Assembly: GCF_018613935.1 (NCBI RefSeq)
Contig: NZ_JAGGPF010000012.1
Span: forward strand, 62,001 to 126,000
Source: Agromyces sp. ISL-38
Lineage (GTDB): Bacteria > Actinomycetota > Actinomycetes > Actinomycetales > Microbacteriaceae
DNA: 64,000 nt
Reading direction: 5' to 3'
Shown: one piece after another, positions 18,701 to 25,844 of the stretch
Layout of the letters: each line of letters begins with the position of its first letter
How positions within the stretch are numbered: position 1 is the first letter of the stretch
The notes under the pieces: generated by a model
Told to the model about the DNA's origin: nothing
Database searches by the model: none
Seen by the model: the letters and a program-made list of their open reading frames with translations, nothing else
Made by a program: the position numbers and the translations under genes

Positions 18701-18959
18701 CATCGGCATCCGTCGACGGCTCCCCGAGCACTCGCTCGCCCGCCCGCACCGCGTCGCCGAACGAGAGATGCTGCGAATGCTCGACGATATGGGTGGCGCC
18801 GGCCGCCTCGATGATCTCGCGCGCCCCGGCTTCGGCCTCCGTCAGCACGATGACGAGCGCGTCGGGGGTGCGACTCTGGGCCCGCAGCGCATCGAGCGTG
18901 CGCCGCAAGTGGTCGCCGCCGTGCTGCACGACGAGGATGGCGGTGACTCTGGGGAACAT
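15753..18959 (-). CDS. Large GT2 glycosyltransferase fused to a polytopic membrane domain
   Basis: A 1068-residue protein. An N-terminal GT2 domain (about 1-260) begins VTAILVVQHGGDHLRRTL and keeps acidic patches such as LLSEDSAPQPDAL and the ADDALDFSIRARLAG acceptor region. A membrane domain with more than ten segments follows (about 370-770), then an extracytoplasmic portion, a last membrane segment near residue 955 and a cytoplasmic Ala/Asp-rich tail of about 100 residues. Such fusions sit between whiB and DUF5719 in many actinobacteria and are thought to modify envelope glycans; the donor is unknown. ATG 18959 is chosen because TAGGCT lies 7 bases upstream (leaderless). Confidence 0.88.
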   Translation of the reverse strand: MFPRVTAILVVQHGGDHLRRTLDALRAQSRTPDALVIVLTEAEAGAREIIEAAGATHIVEHSQHLSFGDAVRAGERVLGEPSTDADALWLLSEDSAPQPDALATLLATLETAKSVGIAGPKLMHWDAPDRIAVFGRSVTRLGRSVPLVADELDQGQHDGLSDVLGLDPAAILVRHTVWRALDGFDPGLPIADDALDFSIRARLAGHRVAVVPDARVSFAGAGVAGPPGGRRPRTVRRRERVARAAELHRRLVYAPSPAVPLHWLSLLPLAVLRSIRLLLVKTPGAIPGELAAAIRTMFSGMRVARARRTLKSGRTSGWAVVAPLRMQHDEMRRRGQLAAEARRTRARGRKHELQFLSTGGGWVLLTSAVASVALFSWLMGANGISGGALLPLSSGFGELWRNAAYGWRDLGTGLVGAADPFAGLLAVIGSVTFWAPSFALVLLWLVAVPAAAIGAWFAASRLTERGAVRAAAALIWAVSPTFLIALGDGRPGAVIAHVLLGWLAFAVFGAATSWAAAAAASLLFAAVVAAAPSLAPALLVAWLVGLAVSGRAAARLAGLPIPAAVLAAPLVIEQFARGTPLALLADPGTPVVSAVPPAWQLALGFPGAPSAAWNELIGAVASVDPRLVVAALLAPLALAALAAVVAPGARAALLALGIALLGFATAVAAAQLAVAVVGTSAVPLWTGAGLSLEWLGLTLAAVIALGALRRGSALAGAFVTVCAAVAVLPTAFAIATGGAAISPAAERTLPAFVAAEAEADPRVSTLRIEPESDGGLRATLEHGAGTTLDEQSTLVQTNEELGADDQELATIAGNLASRSGFDPTAATREFGVSFVLLAAPADDENREAVATADRARTALDGNAALVAVGETAFGTLWRFAAAEPDAEAARIPAGAGGWLTGVITLVQLVVIGAALLLSIPTGAGRETDRRPVRRRRGSRPPQAAAQVAAADDAAADVAAADDAVADVAAADDATADDAATAAADATAGDVTARDVAADDAAADDATEPPTDDATPGEPGADAAADRVGEAEELDDVEAPTPGEAVPVDPAGTAQSTDPADPDGDDDAR
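15950..16135 (-). repeat. 15-base repeats coding an Ala/Asp-rich tail
   Basis: Imperfect copies of a unit close to gcagccgcgtcatcc run through this stretch. They encode repeated A-A-D-D-A and A-A-D-V-A pieces at the C-terminus of the large glycosyltransferase. The tail is strongly acidic and probably disordered. Slippage should make its length variable. Confidence 0.85.
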
Positions 18960-18966
18960 CGGGGTC

Positions 18967-18972
18967 AGCCTA
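18967..18972 (-). promoter_or_regulatory. Probable -10 box for the large glycosyltransferase gene
   Basis: TAGGCT on the minus strand, 7 bases before the ATG at 18959, consistent with a leaderless mRNA. No clear -35 box. Confidence 0.5.
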
Positions 18973-19076
18973 AGCGGCTCACCCCGCGGCATCCGCCACC
19001 CGGCCGGGCGTGCCTCGAAACCGATCGGACCAGGCGACCCGCGCCCCGGCCGGAGCCGGAGTACGGGTCGGCCGGA

Positions 19077-19442
19077 TCAGACCGCTCGTTTGCGAAGCTT
19101 GCGACGCTCGCGTTCGGACAGCCCGCCCCAGATGCCGAAGCGCTCGTCGTTCGAGAGTGCGTATTCGAGACACTCGGATCGCACCTCGCAGCCCGTGCAG
19201 ATCTTCTTCGCGTCGCGGGTCGATCCACCCTTCTCAGGGAAGAACGCCTCGGGGTCGGTCTGCGCACACAGCGCATCGCTCTGCCAAGCCAGCGGATTCT
19301 CGTCATCGGCTCCCAGACGAACCCCTGGAACGCCGAGCCTTACCGGATCGATGAACCAATCGTCAGGTACTCCAGAACGATATTCAGGATTTCCCATATC
19401 GTCTCCCACCCAGTTGTACCGACCACCCAGAGGGTGTGTCAT
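19077..19442 (-). CDS. WhiB-family transcriptional regulator (WhiB2-like)
   Basis: A 121-residue WhiB-like iron-sulphur regulator. The four cluster cysteines occur as C...CTGCEVRSEC, followed by the GIWGG turn and a basic C-terminus RERRKLRKRAV. Together with the neighbours manB, DUF3499 and galE/manA this fits the WhiB2/WhmD branch, which controls cell division and septation in actinobacteria. A TTGACT-17-TGTAAT promoter places the transcription start on or next to the ATG at 19442, so the mRNA is probably leaderless. An internal ATG at 19397 with GGTGGGAG upstream is a second candidate start and would give 106 residues. Confidence 0.93.
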   Translation of the reverse strand: MTHPLGGRYNWVGDDMGNPEYRSGVPDDWFIDPVRLGVPGVRLGADDENPLAWQSDALCAQTDPEAFFPEKGGSTRDAKKICTGCEVRSECLEYALSNDERFGIWGGLSERERRKLRKRAV

Positions 19443-19447
19443 GACTA

Positions 19448-19476
19448 ATTACACCGGTGTAGTTCGTCAGAGTCAA
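19448..19476 (-). promoter_or_regulatory. Strong sigma-70-type promoter of whiB
   Basis: TTGACT (19476-19471), a 17-base spacer and TGTAAT (19453-19448) on the minus strand. This is the best housekeeping promoter in the window. The -10 box ends 5 bases before the first whiB ATG. Confidence 0.75.
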
Positions 19477-19579
19477 GTCGCGGATCGTAAACCCTCAAGC
19501 GGCCGTCGAGGCTTCAGCCACGCCGCGACACGCCGGGGGTGTTCCACAGACGTTACTTTTCGCAACGTCAAAGTGAGGT

Positions 19580-20548
19580 TCACTCGCCGGATGCCGCGCG
19601 CCGGGCTTCCCAGGCGCTCTCGACCATCTCGGCGAGCGAGTGCCGCATGCGCCAGTCGAGGTCGCGGGCGGCGAGGTCTCCCGACGCGACGATGCGCGCA
19701 GGATCGCCCGTGCGCCGGGGCCCGATCTCGGGGGTGAACTCGATGCCCGTGACGTCGGCGACCGCGCGCATGATCTCGGCGACCGAGACGCCGGTGCCCG
19801 ATCCGAGGTTGTAGACGGGCTCGATCGGCTTGCCCGAGTCGAGCCGCTCCGCCGCGACGACGTGCGCCTCGGCGAGGTCGGCGACATGCAGGTAGTCGCG
19901 CACGTTCGTGCCGTCAGGCGTCGGATAGTCGTCACCGTTGATGCGGGGGGTACGTCCGTCGAGCAGCGCGTCGAAGACGAGCGGGAACAGGTTGTGCGGG
20001 CTCACGTCGAAGATCTGCGGCGTGCCGGAGCCCACGACGTTGAAGTAGCGCAGCGAGGTGTGCCGGAGGCCCGCGGCGACGCCCTGGTCGGCGATCAGCC
20101 ACTCGCCGATGAGCTTCGACTCGCCGTAGGGCGACTGCGGACGCTTCGGTGTGTCCTCGGTCACGAGGTCGACGTCGGGCGTGCCGTAGACGGCCGCGCT
20201 CGAGGAGAACACCAGGCGATCGACGCCGCGCGCCTCCATCGCGGCGAGGAGCGTGATCGTTCCCGTCACGTTCTGCCGGTAGGTGTGCAGCGGACGCTGC
20301 ATCGATACGCCGGCGTACTTGAATCCGGCCAGGTGCACGACACCGTGCACGTCGAAGCGCTCGAAGGTCATCTCGAGCTGGGAGCCGTCGAGGATCGTGC
20401 CCTGCACGAACGCCGTGCCCTCGGGCAGGAAGCTCCGCCGTCCTGAGGAGAGATCGTCGACGACGACCACATCGATGCCTCGGGAGGCGAACGCCCGTAC
20501 GACGTGCGACCCGATGTATCCGGCTCCCCCGGTGACCAGCCAGCTCAT
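19580..20548 (-). CDS. galE: UDP-glucose 4-epimerase
   Basis: Extended short-chain dehydrogenase of 322 residues that interconverts UDP-glucose and UDP-galactose with bound NAD, so galactose can enter surface glycans. It has the Rossmann motif GGAGYIG (7-13), SSSAAVYG, the catalytic YxxxK in SPYGESKLIGEW, and the C-terminal GxxRxGD-like region (GPRRTGDPARIVAS). GGAAGG precedes the ATG, and TACGAT about 40 bases upstream may be its -10 box. It sits between whiB and a small divergent region, and near manA in the sugar-nucleotide group. Confidence 0.93.
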   Translation of the reverse strand: MSWLVTGGAGYIGSHVVRAFASRGIDVVVVDDLSSGRRSFLPEGTAFVQGTILDGSQLEMTFERFDVHGVVHLAGFKYAGVSMQRPLHTYRQNVTGTITLLAAMEARGVDRLVFSSSAAVYGTPDVDLVTEDTPKRPQSPYGESKLIGEWLIADQGVAAGLRHTSLRYFNVVGSGTPQIFDVSPHNLFPLVFDALLDGRTPRINGDDYPTPDGTNVRDYLHVADLAEAHVVAAERLDSGKPIEPVYNLGSGTGVSVAEIMRAVADVTGIEFTPEIGPRRTGDPARIVASGDLAARDLDWRMRHSLAEMVESAWEARRAASGE

Positions 20549-20681
20549 GATCCTGCCTTCCGGCCGCGGACTGTCCGCGCCCCGACCGATCGTATCGGCC
20601 CCGGGTGGGAGCAGGCCGCGGCCGGTTGAACGCGCAGTCCCGGCCGGCGGACTCGGCCGAGCGCCGGGAGCCGGCGGTCCG

Positions 20682-20831
20682 TCAGATGCGGGGTGCGGTC
20701 AGGTTCTCGACATGCCGGTTGCGGTCCCGGATCTCGGGCCGACCATAGCCGTCGTTGTCGAGACGCAACAGCGTGGCGAGCGTGCCCCAGATGGCGAGCC
20801 CGAGCAGGACAAGGAAGATGATCGTGGTCAT
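20682..20831 (-). CDS. Small single-span membrane protein (49 residues)
   Basis: A short gene starting MTTIIFLVLLGLAIWGTLATLL, one clear membrane helix (about 3-22), followed by a charged tail LRLDNDGYGRPEIRDRNRHVENL. GGAGT lies 11 bases before the ATG, and the codon pattern is that of a real gene (G/C at third positions). I do not recognise a family. It diverges from the GlxA-type regulator and shares its operator region, which suggests it may be a target of that regulator. Confidence 0.65.
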   Translation of the reverse strand: MTTIIFLVLLGLAIWGTLATLLRLDNDGYGRPEIRDRNRHVENLTAPRI

Positions 20832-20903
20832 GGCAGAAAATGTACTCCTTGCGACATCCTGCCGACAGTGGCAGAGTAGCCACAGAACGATTCATTTCTG
20901 CCA
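20831..20903. promoter_or_regulatory. Operator region with three TGGCAGA boxes
   Basis: TGGCAGA occurs at 20831 and 20869 and, inverted (TCTGCCA), at 20897. A further CTGCC-N6-GGCAG palindrome spans 20859-20874. The boxes lie between the divergent small membrane protein and the GlxA-type regulator, as expected for autoregulation by that protein. Confidence 0.5.
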
Positions 20904-20916
20904 TTCGGAGGCTCCC

Positions 20917-21873
20917 GTGCTCCAGTCCATCGCTTGCATCGCCATCCCGCAGATGGCCCCATTCGAATTCGGTGTGATCTGCGAGGTGTTCGGCATCGAC
21001 CGTGCCGACACGGGCGGCCCCACCTTCGACTTCAAGGTCGTGGCTGCCGAGCCCGGGGCCATCCCCACGAAGCTCGGATTCGACATCGTCGTGCACGAAG
21101 ACCTCGAGTTCGCGCGGCACGCCGACCTCGTGGCGGTGCCCGCGGCGCTCATCGACGAGCCGGTCGACGAACGCGTCTCGGCCGTGATCCGCGACGCGGT
21201 CGAACGCGGAGCCTGGGTGCTCTCGGTCTGCTCCGGCGCCTTCACACTCGGCCGCGCGGGCGTGCTCGACGGCCGCCGTGCCACCACCCACTGGATGTAC
21301 ACCGACCGCATGGCCAAGATGTTCCCCCGCACCGACGTCGATCCCGACGTGCTCTTCGTGCAAGACGGCAAGGTCGTGACCGGGGCGGGCACGGCGGCTG
21401 GCATCGATGCGGCGCTGCACATCGTGCGCATGGAGCTCGGCGCCGGCGCGGCCAACAACATCGCCCGGCGCATGGTGGTGCCACCGCAACGCGACGGCGG
21501 CCAGTCGCAGTTCATCCAGTCGCCCGTCGCGGAGTGCCGCAGCGACTCCTTCGCCAAGATCACCGAGTGGATGATCGAGCACCTCGACGAAGACCTCACG
21601 GTCGACCTGCTCGCCCGCAAGGCGCTCATGTCGCCGCGCACGTTCGCCCGTCGCTTCCGCGCCGAGACCGGCACCACGCCGAACGCGTGGCTCAACCGTC
21701 AGCGACTGCTGCGCGCCCAGCAACTGCTCGAAGAGACTTCAGACACGCTCGAGGAGATCGCGCGCGAGACCGGCTTCGGCGCCGCCGCCGTCATGCGGCA
21801 CCACTTCATCAAGGTGCTGCAGACCACCCCGACCGCCTATCGCCGCCTGTTCGGGGTTCGAGTGGCCAGCTGA
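20917..21873 (+). CDS. GlxA-family AraC-type transcriptional regulator
   Basis: A 318-residue regulator. An N-terminal DJ-1/PfpI-like domain (about 1-180) contains the nucleophile-elbow-like LSVCSGAFTLGRAG and the TTHW segment. An AraC-type double helix-turn-helix (about 215-310) ends in the signature ETGFGAAAVMRHHFIKVLQTTPTAYRR. This is the GlxA/FtrA architecture; members sense small metabolites or stress, and the ligand here is unknown. GTG at 20917 is chosen because GGAG lies 7 bases upstream; the open frame further upstream overlaps the operator boxes. The gene ends 3 bases before the convergent manA stop. Confidence 0.92.
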   Translation: MLQSIACIAIPQMAPFEFGVICEVFGIDRADTGGPTFDFKVVAAEPGAIPTKLGFDIVVHEDLEFARHADLVAVPAALIDEPVDERVSAVIRDAVERGAWVLSVCSGAFTLGRAGVLDGRRATTHWMYTDRMAKMFPRTDVDPDVLFVQDGKVVTGAGTAAGIDAALHIVRMELGAGAANNIARRMVVPPQRDGGQSQFIQSPVAECRSDSFAKITEWMIEHLDEDLTVDLLARKALMSPRTFARRFRAETGTTPNAWLNRQRLLRAQQLLEETSDTLEEIARETGFGAAAVMRHHFIKVLQTTPTAYRRLFGVRVAS

Positions 21874-21876
21874 GGC

Positions 21877-23124
21877 TCAGGATGCCGCGGCGACACCCGT
21901 CGTCGCGACCCACGCGATCCCGTCGCCGGTGATCTCGAGCTCGCGCTCCTCGGGCGTGACGTACACCGTCTCGCCGCGCTCGAGCTGCACTTCGCCGAGC
22001 GCACCGGCGAGCTGCACGGAGCCGCCCTCGGCGAGCACGATCGCGGGCCCGTCGATGGCGACGCGCGCGGCATCCGCGGCGGGTTCGGCACGGTAGAGCA
22101 CGAAGTCGGGCACATCGGGCTGGAACGCCGTGACGCCGGGCGCCACGTCGAGCGGCGCGAGTCGCGGGGGCGCGATGGGCGTGAAGTCGAGCACGTCGAG
22201 CAGCTCCGTCACGTCGATGTGCTTCGGGGTGAGACCGCCGCGGAGCACGTTGTCGCTCGCCGCCATGAGCTCGATGCCGAGCCCGTCGAGGTAGGCGTGG
22301 ATGTTCCCCGCCGCGAGGTAGAGGGCTTCACCGCGACGCAGGCGCACCCGGTTGAGGAGGAGCGAGATGACCACGCCCGGGTCGCCCGGATACACGCCGG
22401 CGAGCGCTCCGACCGTCTCGAACGAGAGCGCGAACGGAGATCGGCGGGCGATCTCGGAGCCCGCGAGGGCCGTCACGCGTTCGATCAGCCAGGTCGCCTC
22501 CCCCGTGTCGCCGCCGCGGCCGTCGCGGAGCAGCCACTCGACCGAGTCGCGCAGCGGGTCGTTGCCGGCGAGCCGGTCGCTCAGGAGGTCGAGCGCACCC
22601 GGCTCGGGAGTGTCGGATGCCGCATCCGCCTCACGCAGCACCTCGAGGATGCCGTGCACCTCGTCGAGCGGACGGAAGCCCGAGAGCGCATCGAACGTCT
22701 CGCTCAGGGCGACGATGAGCTCGGGCTTGTGGAAGGGGTCGCGATAGTTGCGGTCGTAGGCACCGACCGGCACTCCCTCGGCCTCTTCACGGGCGAAGCC
22801 AGCTCGGGCCTGCTCGGGCGTCGGATGCGCCTGCAGCGAGAGGGGTTCGGCCGCCGCGAGCAGCTTCAGGAGGAACGGCAGGCGTGCGCCCTCAGCGGCC
22901 AGCCGTGGTCCGAGCGCCCGCTCGGGGTCCGCCGCGATCCACGAGGCGAGATCGTCATGGCCGACGGATGCCGCGTCGACGATGCGTGCCGGCGAGCCGG
23001 CGTGCGCTCCCAGCCAGAGCTCCGCCTGCGGGCCGCCCGAGCCGGGCCTGCCGAGGAACTCGGCGATCGCTCGATGCGAGCCCCACGCGTAGTCCCGGGG
23101 TGTGTTGCCGATCGCCACAAACAT
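21877..23124 (-). CDS. manA: Mannose-6-phosphate isomerase, class I
   Basis: Type I phosphomannose isomerase of 415 residues that converts fructose 6-phosphate to mannose 6-phosphate, the entry to GDP-mannose. It opens NTPRDYAWGS. Zinc-binding residues lie in SLQAHPTPEQARAGF (QxH), DPFHKPE (H/E) and GNIHAYLDG (H), and the active-site Arg is near LRGGLTPKH. GGAGAGGA precedes the ATG. With the phosphomannomutase at 12171 it completes the route from fructose 6-phosphate to mannose 1-phosphate. It diverges from the acyl-CoA dehydrogenase gene with a 114-base gap. Confidence 0.95.
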   Translation of the reverse strand: MFVAIGNTPRDYAWGSHRAIAEFLGRPGSGGPQAELWLGAHAGSPARIVDAASVGHDDLASWIAADPERALGPRLAAEGARLPFLLKLLAAAEPLSLQAHPTPEQARAGFAREEAEGVPVGAYDRNYRDPFHKPELIVALSETFDALSGFRPLDEVHGILEVLREADAASDTPEPGALDLLSDRLAGNDPLRDSVEWLLRDGRGGDTGEATWLIERVTALAGSEIARRSPFALSFETVGALAGVYPGDPGVVISLLLNRVRLRRGEALYLAAGNIHAYLDGLGIELMAASDNVLRGGLTPKHIDVTELLDVLDFTPIAPPRLAPLDVAPGVTAFQPDVPDFVLYRAEPAADAARVAIDGPAIVLAEGGSVQLAGALGEVQLERGETVYVTPEERELEITGDGIAWVATTGVAAAS

Positions 23125-23238
23125 CGTCGATGGTTCCTCTCCGCCGTTGGGTCAAAACTACCAACGCCTTCGAGGGCGATTGCGCCCGCCATAGGCTTCA
23201 CCTCGCCCTTCCCACATCGGCGACGCATTGGAGCAGTC

Positions 23239-24417
23239 ATGACCTTCGAGCCGCTTGCGAGCGACTTCTACGCCTACGAGACCCTCCTCACCGAGCAGGA
23301 GCAGGAGGCGCTGGGCAACCTCCGGGCGTGGCTCGACCGCGACGTCCGGCCGATCGTCGGTGAGTACTGGGACCGCGCGGAGTTCCCCGTGCAGGTCGTG
23401 AAGCCGCTCGCCGACCTCGGCGCCTTCTCCTTCGCGTGGGATGAGACGCGGCCGTTCGAGAACTCCGCCGTGTTCCGCGGTTTCGTCGCCCTCGAGTGCG
23501 CCCGCGTCGACGCCGGCGTCGCGACATTCGTGGGCGTGCAGAACGGTCTCGTGACCGGCACCGTCAGCCTCTGCGGCTCCGCCGAGCAGCGAGCGGAGTG
23601 GATCCCCAAGCTCGCGAGCGGCGAGGTCATCGGCGCCTTCGGCCTCACCGAGCCGCTCTCGGGCTCCGACTCCGCGCAGGGCCTGCGCACCACGGCCAGG
23701 CGCGACGGCGACAACTGGGTGCTGAACGGCTCGAAGCGCTGGATCGGCAACGCGACGATCTCCGACATCACCATCATCTGGGCGAAGGACATCGAAGACG
23801 GCCAGGTCAAGGGCTTCATCGTGCCCACTTCGACGCCCGGCTACACGGCCACGAAGATCGAGGGCAAGATCAGCCTCCGCTCCGTGCAGAACGCCGATAT
23901 CACGCTCGACCACGTCGTCGTGCCCGAGTCGCACCGGCTCCAGAACGCGAACTCGTTCAGGGACACCGCGAGCGTGCTGCGGCTCACTCGGGCCGAGGTG
24001 GCGTGGGCGGCGGTGGGCACCTCCATCGGCGCATACGAGGCCGCCGTGAAGTATGCGGGCGAGCGCGTGCAGTTCGGCAAGACGATCGGCTCCCACCAGC
24101 TGATCCAAGACCTGCTCGTCAAGTGCCTCGGCAACATCACCGCCTCGATCGGCATGGTCGTGCGCGTCTCCGAGATGCTCGACCGCGGCGAGCAGCGCGA
24201 CGAGCACTCGGCCCTCGCGAAGGCGTATACGACGTCGCGCATGCGCGAGACCGTGGCATGGGCTCGCGAATCGGTCGGCGGCAACGGCATCGTGCTCGAG
24301 TACGACGTGGCCCGCTTCTTCGCCGACGCCGAGGCGCTCTACTCCTACGAGGGCACCCGAGAGATGAACACGCTCATCGTGGGCCGGAAGATCACCGGCA
24401 AGGCCGCGTTCGTCTGA
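23239..24417 (+). CDS. Acyl-CoA dehydrogenase, glutaryl-CoA dehydrogenase-like
   Basis: FAD-dependent acyl-CoA dehydrogenase of 392 residues. It has the FAD-binding GAFGLTEPLSGSD motif, the second signature near QLIQDLLVKC, and catalytic Glu371 in SYEGTREMN. The YEGT context and overall length resemble the glutaryl-CoA dehydrogenase group rather than short-chain enzymes. The aromatic/lysine degradation partners of a true glutaryl-CoA enzyme are not present, so the substrate is uncertain. GGAG lies 6 bases before the ATG, and TAGGCT about 45 bases upstream may be the -10 box. It borders the glycan locus but is probably unrelated to it. Confidence 0.9.
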   Translation: MTFEPLASDFYAYETLLTEQEQEALGNLRAWLDRDVRPIVGEYWDRAEFPVQVVKPLADLGAFSFAWDETRPFENSAVFRGFVALECARVDAGVATFVGVQNGLVTGTVSLCGSAEQRAEWIPKLASGEVIGAFGLTEPLSGSDSAQGLRTTARRDGDNWVLNGSKRWIGNATISDITIIWAKDIEDGQVKGFIVPTSTPGYTATKIEGKISLRSVQNADITLDHVVVPESHRLQNANSFRDTASVLRLTRAEVAWAAVGTSIGAYEAAVKYAGERVQFGKTIGSHQLIQDLLVKCLGNITASIGMVVRVSEMLDRGEQRDEHSALAKAYTTSRMRETVAWARESVGGNGIVLEYDVARFFADAEALYSYEGTREMNTLIVGRKITGKAAFV

Positions 24418-24429
24418 GCACGCGCGCGA

Positions 24430-24435
24430 TAGCCT
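24430..24435 (+). promoter_or_regulatory. Probable -10 box for the first ligase-like gene
   Basis: TAGCCT, 7 bases before the ATG at 24443, consistent with leaderless transcription at the left end of the glycan locus. Confidence 0.5.
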
Positions 24436-24442
24436 AGGTCGC

Positions 24443-25807
24443 ATGACCACGCGCCGGCATCGCACGCTCACCGGCGCGTTCGCGACGTTCGCGCTCTTCA
24501 CCGTGCTCGCGGGCCAGTTCTGGCGCAACCTGCTGGGGTGGTGGGGCTCCGGCATCGTCGAGCTGCTCGTCCTCGCCGGCGCGGTCGTGCTCGTCGTGGC
24601 CGTGCGACCCCGCTGGAACTGGCGCCGCATCCCGAAGTCGACGCTCGTCTTCCTGCTCATCGCCGTGCTCTCGATCGCGTGGTCGTACTACCCCGGCGCG
24701 TCGGCCCTCGGCGTGCTCATCACGCTCGTCACGACGTTCCTCGCCGTCGCGCTCGCGCTCTGCCTCACCTGGACCCAGCTCGTGCGCGCCCTCGGCGGCG
24801 CGATCAAGTGGATCCTGGCCCTCTCACTCGCCTTCGAACTCTGGATCGCCGTGTTCGTGCGCGGGCCGTTGCTGCCGAATTTCCCCGACTTCGATCCGGG
24901 CGCAGAGAAACTGCCCATGGCGTTCTACTGGTCGCGCGGCCTGCTGCTCGAAGGCGGGCCGATCGAGGGCATCGTCGGCAATCGCAACCTGCTCGGCATG
25001 ATCGCCCTCCTCGGGCTCATCGTGTTCGGCGCACTCCTCGCCGCCGGCAGCATGCGCCGGGCGCAGGGCGTGGGCTGGCTCGTCGTCGCGGGGCTCACCG
25101 TGCTGCTCACCCGTTCCGCCACCGTCGCGCTCGTCGCGGTCGTCGTGCTCGCGGCGTTCGGCTTCGCGATCTGGGCGAGGCGGGTCGGGCCCGATCGGCG
25201 ACGCCGAGTGTATGCGGCCGCTGCAGGCGCCCTCGTGGCATCCGTCGTACTGCTCGTCGTGTTCTGGAGCCGGTTGACCGACCTCTTCGGCAAGAGCGAA
25301 GACCTCACCGGCCGCTTCGACATCTGGAACGCCGTGGCCGGGCTCGCTGCCGAGCGGCCGTGGTTCGGCTGGGGATGGGTGAGCTACTGGGTGCCCTGGG
25401 TCGAGCCCTTCCAAGGGCTCGCCGTGCGCAAGGGCGTCACCTACCTGCAGGCGCACAACGCCTGGCTCGACGTCTGGATGCAGCTCGGCGTGATCGGCGT
25501 CATCGCGTTCGCCTCGATCGTCATCGGCGCACTGTGGCGGTCGTGGTTCCTCGCGGTCGACCAGCCGATGGAGGTCACCGGGCGGCCGCTGCCGCACTCC
25601 GCCGCCGCACTCGTGCCGCTGCTCGTGCTCGTCGCCCTCATCGGCCAGACCCTCGCCGAGAGCCGCATCCTCATCGAGGGCGGATGGGTGCTGCTCATCG
25701 CGATCGCCTGGTCGACGAAACAGCGGCAATGGGCGCCTGAGCCGTTGCCGGCAGAGCCGCCACCCGTTCGAGCATCGCGGATGCCGCCCGCAGAGGCGGC
25801 CAAGTGA
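24443..25807 (+). CDS. O-antigen ligase/polymerase-like membrane protein (first copy)
   Basis: A 454-residue protein with about eleven membrane segments and the Wzy_C/WaaL-type domain. Conserved elements are GNRNLLGMIALLGLI, the charged GRFDIWNA loop, GWGWVSYW, and the extracytoplasmic HNAWLDVWMQLGVIG motif that carries the catalytic histidine of O-antigen ligases. Such proteins join or polymerise lipid-linked glycans outside the membrane; in Gram-positives the acceptor is often the cell wall or a teichoic-type polymer. A second ligase-like gene follows 37 bases later, so the pair probably arose by duplication and is cotranscribed. Confidence 0.88.
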   Translation: MTTRRHRTLTGAFATFALFTVLAGQFWRNLLGWWGSGIVELLVLAGAVVLVVAVRPRWNWRRIPKSTLVFLLIAVLSIAWSYYPGASALGVLITLVTTFLAVALALCLTWTQLVRALGGAIKWILALSLAFELWIAVFVRGPLLPNFPDFDPGAEKLPMAFYWSRGLLLEGGPIEGIVGNRNLLGMIALLGLIVFGALLAAGSMRRAQGVGWLVVAGLTVLLTRSATVALVAVVVLAAFGFAIWARRVGPDRRRRVYAAAAGALVASVVLLVVFWSRLTDLFGKSEDLTGRFDIWNAVAGLAAERPWFGWGWVSYWVPWVEPFQGLAVRKGVTYLQAHNAWLDVWMQLGVIGVIAFASIVIGALWRSWFLAVDQPMEVTGRPLPHSAAALVPLLVLVALIGQTLAESRILIEGGWVLLIAIAWSTKQRQWAPEPLPAEPPPVRASRMPPAEAAK

Positions 25808-25844
25808 CCGACGTCCGACCGGCAGCAGGGGCGGGCGCACACCG

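Noticed and set aside
19549..19569. GACGTT-N9-AACGTC as a terminator of galE
   Set aside because: The stem is only 6 base pairs with no T-run; it could equally be a protein site near the whiB promoter, so it was not called.
20892..21695. Long leftward reading frame opposite the GlxA gene
   Set aside because: Its composition is that of antisense GC-rich DNA (Arg/Ser/Pro runs), it has no start signal, and it lies fully over a strong rightward gene. The same holds for many other long antisense frames in the window.
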